Shown one piece after another: positions 39,901-53,900 of a stretch of DNA of 64,000 nucleotides (position 1 is its first letter; each line of letters begins with the position of its first letter). The translations under genes were made by a program, and so were the position numbers. The DNA is from Anarhynchus alexandrinus. Lineage: Eukaryota; Chordata; Aves; Charadriiformes; Charadriidae. The notes under the pieces are model-generated. The model was not told the DNA's origin. It did no database searches and was given only the letters and a program-made list of their open reading frames with translations. Location: contig VUYV01000229.1 of the NCBI GenBank assembly GCA_008711295.1, positions 724,738-788,737 on the forward strand. The letters are read 5' to 3'.

Positions 39901-42900
39901 ACAATTACAGATATGGGTAAGATTGCTTCAATGCACACTACAAAAATTACGTTAAAATGACACTGAAATTATAAACCAAAAGCAACAATAGTAATTCTTC
40001 AAATAAGAATTACTATATAGTTGCATAGAAACCTGTGTAATTACTGCAATAATTACATAAATTATCTATAAAGAATTACAAATTTTCTAGAAATTTGAAA
40101 TCTCTTTAGATATAACAGAGGTATATTAAAAATAGCGAGGATCTACAGAAATGCTATAAAGGAAACAGGCTTAGGCTACTTATGCTAAAGTATCATGCAT
40201 AGAAAGAGTATCCAAGGTTAAAAAAACCCACATAAATTAGAATTTTGATTGTCCAATCCATCCAACACACTGATTTTTATTTTTAATGTAATCAACAAAA
40301 ATTAAACACAGATTAAAAACCAGAATACTACTAAGCATATGTTTGAGGCTTCAAAGGAGGGTAATTATTTTGTCAGTCATCAACTTTTCTTTTCCAGATT
40401 AAATTTATAAAGCATTCCTAAAAAGACAGAAGAACAAAACAAAACAATTGGTGAACTGGATTTCATATTCCATTCGTTGCAACAGTTAGACCAGAAGTCT
40501 AGGAACAGGCTACGGCCCCAAACCTATCATTGGCTCTTGATGTGTCTTTGGGCTCACGAGAAGCTCCAGCAGTCACTGAAGTTCCGCGCAGGGATGGTGG
40601 TTTGTTACCACAGCAAGGCTGCCAGCTCAGACCCTGGACACCACAGTAATCGGCCACTTCCAACAACTATAAGGATAAACTCACCCACTTGTAAGAACTA
40701 TATTGTACCCAGTTGGAGCTGAGAGCACTGCAGCACTCTGTAGCCCAACCTTGACATCTTCAACAAATGACAATTTAACAATCAGGTCACCGTCACGGTT
40801 CAGCATCTCCCATCAGTGTTTGCGCACACAGACCAAGCCCTGAATTGATCTAACTCAGCAAGTCAAGCTGGCACCAGAGCTCGTGTCTTGAGTCACGTAT
40901 TTTAAATAGTTCCTGTGCCTGGAACAAATATAGTATTCATTCCTCCTCCTTTGTGAAGTTTGATTTACTGATTATTATACAGTGATAGCAGCATTTCCTT
41001 CATTGTCAGCACTGGACATTAATCCTATCGCTTATTCTACACCTACATAGCTAACTAAATGTTGTCAGCTGACTGCCACTTGACGCTCCGCAACAACTAA
41101 AAGTTGTCTTGGCAACTCGGATGACCCTAAACTGCAGTGCCACCAACAGAATGTCTTAAGAGCCATATGCAATCCAAGCATGGCGCAAATAGAGACATCA
41201 CAAAAAACCATACAATTGGCATTATCATTTCATAGTAATCTTAATGAGCACCTCTACTATCATGCATATAAAATGGTACAACCAAGACAAACTAAACTTT
41301 CTAAGCTTGAGACTGCTAAACTGATTCAGACTGGGGGAAAGACCTGGATTGATTAAGCCACCCAAAGCCCGCACACATCTCAGTGTTGGCACACCTGAAC
41401 AAGCAGATACAGCGACGTAATTGCCAGTGTGAACTTAAGAAGTGATCTTTTAGCTGTTACTTTAAGAACATTCTTCAACAAAGTGCTATTCTGAGTTCTC
41501 TTATACTTCCAAAGTCACTATGAGGAAGACATCAAAGAACAACCACCTTCTTCCTAGAAGGAAATTATTATCTCAGTTTAAACACTTTTACTAGTTGCTA
41601 TTTAGAAGTCTTTTACTCTTTTGTTTATAGTCATACATTGACACAGGTGGGATTTGGTTTCCAGAGTTCCCCAAGAAAAACAGCTGATTAAAGTCCACAA
41701 TAACCAGAGCTCTAACAGGTCAGAAAAACCTCTATTGCAATTCAGGCTTTACGGCTTGCTTAGGAGTCACCCAACAGAAAGCCTTTAAAACATTGTCATT
41801 TATATTCTACTCATTTGTCCTTCCCAAACAGAAATCTGCCTTTAGATAGTCTTCACAGCTACTTCCACCAACTAGTAGAGTTGCAGTAAAGACTGCATTT
41901 TCAACCCAGCGTGTTGCGAATTAGACATGCAACCCACATTGTTGCCTTATTGCTAATGGGAGTTGTGTGCCCAATTTACCACACACTGCACTCTAAAAGT
42001 TTCCCCTCTCTGTAGCTCTCATGCTCTGCATTTAACTTTAAAGATGATGAATGGCACATACAAAAATATATGCCACTATCTAAAGGCTTAACAATGATGG
42101 CACTTGAGTAAGAAGAATCATAAAAAAGAAATACAATTCTTCAGAATGCAAAAAGGAAACAAATGTTTTATTGCAAGATCTTTCTCCTTCTGACTGTAGA
42201 GTTTCCACAACATCTGAGAGGCCAGCAACTTCAAATGCAGGACGAAGAGGTAGAAGACTTCCCTTCATCAACTCTTTTCCTCAAAAACGCATCTTGGGCT
42301 ACACACTACTCAAAAATTAGTAAATAAGCCGAAATAAATTAACTGATAAAGTGGTCAATATACATTTGCAAGCAGCAAGCTGTTTTTCCACATGGCATAC
42401 CAGAATTTGAACGAAAACAACAGGAGTCTGAGAAGGGGAATTATTATATATATGGTACTCCCTGTACTCGTACTTGATAGAAACCCTGGACTTTTTTTTT
42501 TTTTTTCCACATCCAAAAGCCAAATGTAGAAAAGCTGAATAATAGCAATTCCTGACATGTGGTAAGACACAAATACCATTTCATTCTCCCTATCCTGGTG
42601 TCAGTCCCAAGACACTGTAAACTGGATCACTGAAATTAAACTGGGATTAAAAATAACCACTTGGGGGGCTGTGTGTGTGTTGAGGAATGAATGTGAATGA
42701 ATGAATGAAGGTAAATATACTCCCCAACTTCAGAGTAACACTAATTCTTACCAATACAACATGAAAATACAGAATTTATCAGTGACCAGACAACACTCAA
42801 ACATTATCCCTGATATCATTTCACTACTTCTGGCCATATAAAACCATAGTAAACCACACAGATCTTACTCTGGAGACAACTACTTTTTCAAAAGTTATTG

Positions 42901-45900
42901 AAATTTTTATCTTTTGCAATCCAAGGACTATTTAAAGTTAGTCCTACAGGGAAGACTCAGTGATTTAATTCTCTAAATCACCTTAGTCTCTATGGATAAA
43001 AACTGGGCAAATTGCTCGGTTGCACCTAAAAACACACTGAAGACAAACTGCAAAGGCTTACGATCGCGGGGCTTCCTCACCCCAAAGCAGGGAAGGGAAA
43101 AGAGGTTTTGGCTGCCCACATTCTTCAGGGCGCTCAGATGATGGATACTGTAACCCTTTCCATGACAATCATCGTGTTCCTGAACCGCTTTGGTCCCTAA
43201 AGCCCTGGTCAAACGCCCACCTCCTCCAGGAAGGGATCTGTTGGGCAACAGCGTATCAAAATCATAAAGAAGCTTCAATATAGCCCCGTGGATCAGTACT
43301 GATTTCACTACTGTCATTTCCCACATTTGCTTTCAAGGCTCTTTGAAAACAAAGAGCAATTCAGTGTCACCACGTGACGGATTAAGAACCTCACTCTTCC
43401 CACAAGAGTGGCTCAAGTTTAGCAGCAGAGACGAAGGCCTAAGTCTAGAGTAGAATACATCGACTTCGAGCTTCTCACTGAAATCAACACAGTGATGGGA
43501 AATTAGGAGACTGAATACTTGACTGAATGTTAGCTCAAGAGGCTGTTCTATATTTGATCTGCAAGTTTAAAATGGCAACAGGCACGCGTTTCCCACAGCT
43601 GCAATTCATCAGCACAAAACAGCTGTCATCTCATGCAAAGAAATCAGAAGTCTCTAAGGTGAAACAGAAATGCAATTAGTTTGCATTAAGTCCAGCCTGC
43701 TAGAAGTGCAGCGTAACATAAATTACATGTAATTTGAAACTCTAGGTTTAAGAGATCGCTGCAACAACTGAAGATGAATTCGGGATGTAATCTATTTTCT
43801 GAACAATTTTCACAGATTATTCACGTACCCAAACATACCTCATTTATAAGCAGGAAAAATAAGGAAGACTAAAGAAGTCTTTACATATCTGTTTCTTGAT
43901 TAAAAGTAGCACTTTTTCATACTGTCATCAGACTCCCTAATTTATAATTTGCTGAAGATGTCTCCTTTTCCAATCATTCGTAAATTTTATACTGATCTTT
44001 CTAGAATCTGGTTGTTTCTCTACTGTGAATGAGGCTACAAGGAAATGCAAAAGAGTTATCAGTGGTTAATACACTGAATCTTAGGAAACACACACCCTGT
44101 GAAGGACACAGCCTATAGGGCCAAATTCTACCTTTGTCATCCATGAGACGTTCCATACAAGTAATAACAACAAGGGATTTTTTTTGGAAGTTACCTATGA
44201 TTCATATTTGTCCAGGTATGTCTTTAAAATAAAAGAACTTGTCTTCAATGTAATCGAGATTTATTTTCAGTTGTAAAGCAGATGCCAGACTGATACAATG
44301 GAAATTCAAGCCCAGTATTTAGAGAAGATTCAGCATTTTTTTCCAAGAGGATTTGTTTTTTGGTGTTGTGTGGTTTTTTTTTTTCTTTTTTCCTTTTTCT
44401 TCTAAGCTTTCTTGATTCAGGTCAAGTGAAAAAATGCATCCCTTCTTTCTTAAAGTGAAAGAAACGAGACAGAATTCAGAAGCTGTCTTCATTTCATTGC
44501 TGGTCTCACCACTCAAACTGCTGTCAAGTCTACCAACTAAATTGGTATTTTACGCCGTTCAGCCCCATTGCCTACTAACATCTGGCTGGTGCTCCATTCA
44601 CATAAATTCCAGCTAACTACTTGCAGATGAAGAAACATCTTTCCATCCAAGGAAAATTTTAGAAGGCTCAGTGGAATCTACTGCCAACCACATCGTGTTT
44701 TTCAGACTGTGGAAACCTTGCCTATTTAGTTTTATTTAAAAAGTTAACTAGAATGTTTATAATAAGTAATGACATTTTAATTATGCACAGTGTAACAATG
44801 ATGAGCATTCACAGTCAAACACCCAGTTTAAATTGTCAGATGCTACTTCGAGAACCTGGCTCCAAACTTGCCGGCACACCTTAACACATGCTACAGCACA
44901 GGCACATGCTCTCTCGGGTTCAGGTTTGTAGTGAATATAACTCAGACCCACATGCAAATCGCATGCACTCGTTCAAGTCAAGTAGAAGAGCCAATATCCA
45001 ATTTACATGCAAAAATTAAGTTTCCAGATACACAAAGGCAGACATAAGAAACAGCATGCTAAGTCTGGATGCACAAATTTTAACCGAGTTTCAGTCACCG
45101 AGCAAATCTTCAACACAGCAGTACCACATTCTAATAGCAAACAAATATAAATTAGTAAAATATTTGAAGGTATTCCAAGGGTACCATCTTCAATGAAAAG
45201 GATGAACTTTTTATTTTGTCTTTTTTCCCATTTATTCCAACATAACGTTTAAATAATTGTTATAAACCAAAACAAATGAGCAATTGACTCAAGATTTTTA
45301 AAATTTAAATGCAAATTACACAAACCTGCATTTTGTAACAAGTGTTGATAAACGGGACACTAATATAAAAAGTTTTTTTAATTATTCTTTAACATTCCAT
45401 TATTTTTCAAATAGCACGGCTGTTTAAAGCCACTGCTAAGAAGTTCAGGAACAAATCACATTCTAATGAGCTGCTAATGGGAGGAGGGGGCAGAAAACGG
45501 AAGGCAACACAGTCACTTACATAACAATAAACAAAATTCCTAACTGAAAAGAATAAAATAGTTTTAACCCAGATATTAATTCCACTGCCTTTTCTTTCTT
45601 CTTTTTTTTCTTTTTAAACTGGAAGATATTGGTATATTTTGCAGATGACGCTTTATTATCTTTTTCAGCATATACTGGAAGGTCTTTAAAATACAGCTGC
45701 TTAAAATGGAACTCTGATTCAACCATACCAGCACAAAGACCTCTACTATCATTAAAGAAAAACCCAGACGTACATAGCATACAAATTCGACACATATTGT
45801 ACAGCCATAGCAGAAAACCCTTTTAACATTCAATGTCCAGTTTAACAACCACTGCTATTCTTCAAATACGTTTCCATTACTATTGATCACACTTGCAAAA

Positions 45901-47919
45901 TTCATTAAAACTTGTCCCATTTAAGTCCGGCACTTACCACTACCTAGTCTTAGAAGCAGTACATCCTGGAGTCTCCTGTTCAAGTCTCTGAGCTCTTTCA
46001 TTTCTGACACGAGTGCCCCATACTCCTTTAGCTTCTTCGCCTGTTGCACAAGCTGTCTCCGTGTTCTCTCAAGCTCCTGTTGAATGTGTCTCATTTCTTC
46101 TTGTTGCTGTTGGTAACTCCTCAGCAATTCTTCATACAGAATCCGAGGAACTACAGCATCGTCCATGTTGTTCATGCTTTCTGAAGTCTCCATAAAAGCC
46201 TCCTCAGGGCTGGAAGTATTACTGAGACTCATCCCATTCTGTTTTTCAAGCCGAGCAACGACTGCTTCAATGCTTTTGTGTGTACCTTCACTTTGTTTCC
46301 TCCCATCTTGTCTCTGCATGTTACAATGAAAAATAAATAAATTAGGAGCGCAGTAAGATGTAGTACAAATTAAAATTCTACAGACTTGGGAACCATTAAT
46401 ATTCTTGTTTTCCAAAAAAAGCAAGGCACAGTCTGCCTGCAAAAATGTTTTGCCTAACAGATTCTTGTGGATACACATCATAACTATCATGCACGCATAA
46501 TTCAGCTAAATGCATATACAAATTTCTGAGGCCTTTCTTTCTGCAGTTGTGCAACACTTGCAAGTTGTGTGTATACAGGTCACTTGATTCCATATACAAA
46601 AATAATTAATTTCTTTAAAAAAAAAATTAATCTGGATCTTTTTTCATTTAAAGTTTGCCCCTAACATTTAGATTTCCAACAGTAATTGATTTTCTGGTAA
46701 GAGAAAGACTCAACTACATACTACGTTTGTCACCTGTAATGACATCAGAGATGAAAGCAGCATACCATACCAAGATGTTCTGTGAACAGAGGGCTTGTCC
46801 TTCCCACACTTTGGGAGACAAAACCTTCTCTGACTATTCCTCTAGCACGTTCACCCAACTGCCTGATGCAAGTGACTGAGTTAACACTATCAGCAAACAC
46901 TGAAAGGGAATTGAAAACACAGAAATTTGAGACAGAATATATCATCCAGTCTCATCTTCCTGATCAACTGATTCCTTCTGTATTAGTACTGCATTGCAGA
47001 GGCTTCACGTCCTTTGAACTCTCAGCAGAAATTTACCTTTGTCCATCTGCACAAACCCTACAAATTAAAGAACACCTTTTTTTTAGGGCCTGGATAGTGG
47101 TATTAAAATGTGACAGTACAGGTAAAAGTCACTAAGTTTTATTGGCCAAATATGGAAAAAGCATTTGAACTTCCAAGCAACTGCAAGGAAAGCAAATGTA
47201 GCTCATAGATTAGAGACAAGAAGCTGACACTATCAATTCCCATACCACAATATCCATGAGTAATGTGGCAGAAAATGAGATTATTTGATGTTACGCCTGC
47301 TCCACGCATGTTCTAAAAAAAAAATAATGAAAAATTAAAAATTGCTGGCCCACCATAAAGAAATGTACTGGTATCATTCCTGCAGCTGCAAAACACATGA
47401 AGCCACAGAGCAGTATTTTATTCTGAAGGTTGGCAGACTTTTAAAGAATTCATTGATATCAAAAAATAAATATATTTACATAGTGGGTTTCTGACATCTG
47501 GACCTAAAAAGGGAACTGGCAGTTATAATGGAGGGATGCAGTCCTGTCAATTTGTCTTCTCACTCACTGCTGTAGTTGGGAAGTCTCAGAGCACCCCTTC
47601 CAAATCCAAACAAGCAACGCGCAATAGGTCACAAGTGCCACCAAGAACAGCTGCTCGACATTCATATAACTGGTGACTTTTAAAGCATTCTGGGCCAAAG
47701 TGGAAGAGCATTGTTCCAAAAATCCCAAAATGGCAATTAAGCTGTGCAGACGGTATAAACAGGAAAATGTTCAATTGCACATAAATCAGGTTTTGAAAAG
47801 CAGTACCCCACCCCACCCCCTCTATTTGACCCAATTTTACCAAACACAGTGTTTTAAGGGGATCAAAAGCAGGCCTGGAATTCTTAAGCTATGACGTCTG
47901 TATATGCCCCAAGCACTTC

Positions 47920-47982
<63 letters not shown>

Positions 47983-50900
47983 AAAGGGGTTAAAAAAAAA
48001 AAAAAAGAAAAGACTTCAGTACCTTACTGTGTCTAAGCTCCACATCTTCTTCCCCATAATCTGTAACCTCCCCAGCTTCTTCTACGTGATTGAGAGAGAG
48101 TTTGGGGATTTTAATTTTCTTCTGCATCACACTGTTCTCAAGGTCAGTTTTGTCCTCTAAAACGTATATTAAAAATAAAATTTTGTTACATTAATCAGTG
48201 TTCTTACTTCCAAATACTGCATGACTTAGGCAAGACCAGTTAAAAAAAAAAAAACCTCCCATGCTTCAATCCCCTCATAATACTATGATCAAATTAATCC
48301 ATGGTGCAACTCAACTGATGCTCACTGACAATTCTAGAATTTCAACAGGGAATCAATCTGGCCAAGCACAAGAATAACTGTTGTAAAATGCCAAGGTAAA
48401 TTCATGTGAGTGATCAAAAGTATCAATGAGTAGCTTGTACTATCCCTAAAAGAAGAGTTAAAGATGCTGTAAATAAAACAACTTTCTACAAACCATCTGT
48501 ATTGCTTTAAATTATGTTTACCAACAATATTTTCATATTCATAATCCATTGCTGCAGTTCAAACTCTGCTTAGGTTTAGAGCAAAAATAAACTTAGCATT
48601 TCATCCTATACTCTAACCATCATCTGTCAGCAGTACAGATCTATTTGCACACACGGCAAATTCTGCTGTTCTGCAAAGTGCAGGTCTGGAAAAGGGGATG
48701 CTGCAGGATAGGTTGAAAGGGCATGACAGAAAAGTTACATATGGACCAAATCTGTAACAAAATTACTCTACGACCCCTATTTTATTAGTCAATGGTACGA
48801 ATCTTCTTCCTTCAGATTCACAAAGCCAATAAATGGTTCTATTAATTTTTGAATCTCATAAAAATTGATGTAAAATATTTTCAAGTCTGAAACATTCTAA
48901 CATATCTCAACGTTAAGTATTTCAAAACATTATCTGAAAATAAGTTTGAAATATTTTAATATTCCTGAAAAGATGCAGAGGGGACAGCGAATCAAGAGTA
49001 CAGTCACCCCAAATGTGCCTGTGATCCATAAAATTATTTCAGAGCAGACAAGGTCTTAAAAAGATTCACAAGCCTCGCTACCTGTTCAAGACGCTGACAA
49101 GGCAAAATGCATCTAAACTCTGAAGCGTTGTCTTTGTACATTGAAAGCTTATGAATAAGAAAAACATTCTGAGTCTTCTTATCCACCTGCAAACTGTATT
49201 TCACAAAGTGTCCCACGAATATTTTTGAAAGTGCCAATGAGGATGGCATTTGTGAGTGCTTAGCTGCATTGACTTCTGCTTTCTCAAATTAGCATCTCTC
49301 CACAGGACCTCAAAATGGTTAGTGTTGACAGTGTAGGAAAGGGAAACAAAGGTAAATCACCGTTTAATGAGGAGCAAGGCATTCATTAGAAATGAATTAC
49401 ACAGATGAATGCAATTCATTTTGTTAAAGATAGAAATGGATCTCTAGTAGGCAAATGGTGATATTAACAGCCCAAGGCTATGTAAAGAGAATAGGCACAG
49501 AACATGCAGAATAAGACATTAGACAACCTGAAATGAAATGCAGATGGTAGCAATAAATACTAAGACAGATGCAAAAAGAAACAGATAAACAACAAAAACC
49601 AGCTAGGCTTATTTTAGATCATTCTCCATTCCCCAGAGCATCACGGATGCTTATCCCAGTAAAACAAAAAGGCAATCCAACTGTTTCAGTTTTGAAAAAT
49701 AAACCCCTACGTTTTCATTTATCTGGAAAACGTAGGTTCATCAGAAAAGTGAGATAACCCAATTCTACTGTCAGAGAGCAGAGAAAAAAAATAAGAGAGC
49801 CTTCTTAAACAAAAAAACAAATTACAGACTAAAGGACAGACTGATGGGTATTGGTATCTTCTTGGTAGGACAGAAATTTAAGAATAAATAAATCCATATT
49901 GAATGAAAAAAAAAAACCAAACAAACCAACTTTTTCTGTGACTATGTATTTTGGGGTATCTGATAGATTGAGGAATCCTTTGCTAAAATATGTTCTCACA
50001 ATTCCTTAGAGGAAGAGCAGCACACACATGCTGCAGAGCCAGCTTCTCTAGCTTGCTTTGCCAAATCATCTTCCACAGAACGTGCAGATGAACTCCTTCT
50101 ACATTTAAAGAATGCAGATCAGTTTCTATGCTCCGAAATAACCCTTGGCCTCACAACAAGATGGACACAATCCAATTACTTCACATAGTTAAAAAAAATT
50201 GTCTGCTGGCAACTAGCTGAGGTCACCAGTAGCCAGAACCCCAGGCAAATTGGAAATGGACACCAGCCATCCTTCCCATGGCCAGGAAAAAGCAAGTCTT
50301 GAAACACTCATGGAAAGGGGTCACAGAGGAATAACGCATGCGCAGACTACAGTGGAAGTCAGCAAATACTTTCTGACAAATAAAACAACATTAAAATAAA
50401 AACAAATTGGAAGAATGGAAATACTTATCTTTTGATTTTGGCTTTTTATTTTCAAGTCAATTTATAAAGGCTATGAACACATTTTATGCACTGAACAACA
50501 GAAATGAAAGAAAATACTTAGTTTGGGGTCAAAAAAACCCATGCAAATTAGCCAAATTCCTTATTCTCTCTACTCCCCTCCCAAATTCTCAGTTTGCCTA
50601 TGAAATCTATATTTGCAAAACTTCACTGGTGGACTGAAGGTAAAAGTTTATTTATATAATGCTCCTTAGAAATGCTTATTTTATATATTATTGGTGTGTA
50701 ACTAACAACATGGTTCTCTTTTCATGTTTGGCAAATCTTTTCATTTGACTCTTTGATTTTACTTCTTATTCTGTACATGAATCGGGAAGTTGAAGAAAGG
50801 AACTCTTTTCTCCCCGCATAAAATTTGAAGAAACAATGGTGAAAATGAGTTCATACAAGTTAAAGCTGATGAATTTTTAATTTAGTGAATGAGCAAATAA

Positions 50901-53900
50901 ATTTATGTTCCTCTGCCTTCCAACAACAGTACATATAATCTTTTCTTACTTATGCTGTGGACTTTGTAGGCCTATTCATACCTAACACAATTCATCTAGT
51001 ATGTTGGATATGAAAAGGCCTTTTTTCTTTTTTTTTTTTAAAAAAAGTGCATTTCTAACCTCTGTTGTCTTCTACATTAGCTGCAGACAGAGCCAGAAAA
51101 ATCTCATTCTGAATTTGAGGCTAATGCTGGAGTACTGGCTTTTGTTCTGTAAATATTAATGGAATTCGGGACAGGGTAGGAGGGAGTGAGAGGAGACCAG
51201 GGGGAGGGGTAGAAGAAACACAAATGTGCATTTAGAGCAGTTCTTCTTAGGTGTCTCTGTCTGTTCTTGTGCCAGCCTACAAAAGACAGGTGCAAAAGAA
51301 GAATCCAGCAAAAAGCAAAACACACACAATTTTGAGCCAGAAGAAAACCAGGATATGAACCAAATGGCCGGACAAGCTGCAGTTCAGTGCCTGAAGCTAC
51401 AGAACACAGTAAGAGAGAGGACAGCCCTAGAAATGTCGTAGCTCAGAGCCTCATTTTGTAATGACACGAATTTGTCCATAGTCATTTAAACCTTGCTACA
51501 AGTTAAAAATTACACCTTCCCTTAGGTGGCCGTGACCAGATTGTCATAAAGTTGTGTTTGTTGTTTTTCCTATACATGGCATAAGTGGTTCAGTGATACG
51601 AGCTACTGAGAACTAGCACTTAACACACCTCATTAGGTATTTGTAACAAAATATGCAGGGCAGAAGCATGACACAAGAACGGACAACATTGATGCCCTCT
51701 GTCCTTTAAGAAGGGACATTCTGGAAGACACACGTAAATTATAAAAAATTGCTTTTGTCCACAGTAGCCATAATGTCAGACAGAGAAAACTGTATTCTGT
51801 GATTCGATATTCAGAATAAAGCATGCTGGAGTAACTGTACTCCAAAAAAAGGTCAGACTTGGAGAGACCTTGCCAGTTAACTCCACAAGGTACTGAAGTA
51901 TGGGACTGAAGAGCCAGTGCACATGATAACACATCTCCCCATACGGCCATCTACCAAAGTTGTTTGGGTAGTAAAAAAAAAAAAAAAAGTGAACTGCTGA
52001 GGAATTTCAGCGTGGCTGGGAAGACATTTGGCCTCAACAGCGCTGAAAGAACAGCCAAAAAGCAACCCTGCATTAGAGAATCTATATCAACTAGCAAAGG
52101 ATAAACTGTTCCTGGAATTTTTTCTTCAGTCGGGCCCTCGTTTCAGTGTCGGGATGGGTGGATCCAGGCCAAAAGGTAATAGCTTTAAGGCTAGTGCAGC
52201 AGGGAACTGCGGCAGACAAAGCGACTTTGACAGGGCAGGAAGTGAGGTGGTTAAATTCAAGTGAAAATATGTTCGTGCTCTAAAATTGAAAAACCTATCG
52301 TGGGATGTAGAATACAACTACGGAAATCTCAAAGTCTGCTTAAAACATTCCTTATTTTCTAATTTGAAAGTAAGGACCGAACAAACTAATCCCCTCAAAA
52401 AATAGTTCAAATGCTGACTTTTTTTTCCACCTTTGGAGTACAAGCTGGAAAAATAGAGAAGAGCTCTGCACTCCAAATGGATGAGGGATGGCAGGTCTGG
52501 GATCAGTCCAAATAAGGGGCTTGGCAATGCTATAAATCTTACAATAATAAAATGAAAGAACCTTGAGCAAAAGTCGTCCTTCCCCTAAGCCTTCAAAAAA
52601 ATTCCACCCCTTGTGAAAAATGATATACTGACAGATGAAGAAATTTACCATCACCCTTCCTATTTCCAGGCATATACCCAACACATATGGGCAACACCTG
52701 TACAAAATTCCCCCCACACTGCTGCACTGAACTGCTTCGCTACCGATTTAGCCAGGTTGCTTCTACAGAGCAGAGAACGTCACCTGCCTTAGCAGGCTGT
52801 GCATTAGTTACAGTTCATAAAGTAAAAGACACTTAAGAGCCAAAGCAAAAAAATCACAACCAAAGGTATACTTTGCTTCAAAGCAAATACACACACCAGG
52901 CACAACAGGGCATGGATTCCTAAGTGTCACTTTAACACAAATAAACAATAATCAATATTGCTGTGACTGAGAAGGAAAACAGCATGACAGTATTGAAAAA
53001 AAAAAAGGGGCAAAAATCAGCCATCTAGTTTGTTTGAAATGGGGAAAAAAAGAATTATAAATTACTTTCTTAGCTAATTTAATGCAAACATTAAAGAAGG
53101 ACTTTAACAGGAAGAACAGAAGAGTTTTCAGAAAATGCAACAATCCTGCTGGCTTGGAAGATATTCAGGATACAGAAAAAAAAAAAAACAACTTGTCTCA
53201 TAAAAAACATCTGTCAGCTAGTAGTGCACTGAGATTAAGACCACTACCAAAGAAGAAACTCAGACTGACAGTAAGAGACCAGACAGGATAATGGACAGCC
53301 ATAGAAATGCAAAAGGTATTTGAAGAATACAAGTGCTATCAAACTTGATGCGGCTAAAAGGAGGAGTTATGTGCAAAAAGAGGGTTCAAATGGGTGCTGG
53401 CACTGCCAATTCAGGATTTGGATAGTATAATTTACTATATTGTTTTGCCTTTTTTTTTTTTTTTTTTGCAGACTGCAAGAGCTTTGTTGGAAGGACAAAG
53501 AAAAAGAGATTACAGAAATAAGCAAAGGGCACAGCAAAAACACTACATGAAGTATAATTAGTTGGTCAGAAAGGTAAAGCTGGGTGTAAGCAACAAAGCA
53601 GATGAAGACGAATATAACACAGCAAGAATTTGGGCTGGGAATGACAGGAAAGATGATTTCCCCTCCTCACTCTAAAATAAAGAGAAATACACAAAAATGG
53701 TGGGAAAATATGTTGGGCCATCCTAAGCATAAGCTGAAAGAAAAATTTCTGCATAAGAACACCAGAAAGAGAAGTTGACAACAAATTTAAGTGAGAAAAG
53801 TCAGGAATTAAAAGGTCAAGCTGAGAGCTGCCATCACCTGGGCTAGTATCACCCCCAAAATTTAAGAACTAAATAGCCCTGCAGCACTTCCCCAGAAAGA

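Noticed and set aside
45652..45657. AATAAA in intron 3 that might end a truncated, BEN-less BEND5 isoform ending in KCRT
   Set aside because: It lies about 280 nt past a strong donor, and the following sequence is A-rich rather than GU-rich, so intronic polyadenylation is not well supported.
45921..46490. Continuous 189-codon minus-strand open frame as a stand-alone protein
   Set aside because: Only 46313-45938 matches BEND5. The N-terminal 59 residues are intron read-through upstream of a good acceptor, and the last residues KCRT lie beyond a near-perfect donor.
47891..48160. 89-codon plus-strand open frame rich in lysine
   Set aside because: It is a translated poly-A tract running antisense through BEND5 exon 2.
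53450..53470. Plus-strand acceptor-like T18-GCAG at 53.45 kb
   Set aside because: The sequence after it has no extended or recognisable open frame, and it is antisense to BEND5. A homopolymer followed by CAG is easily fortuitous.
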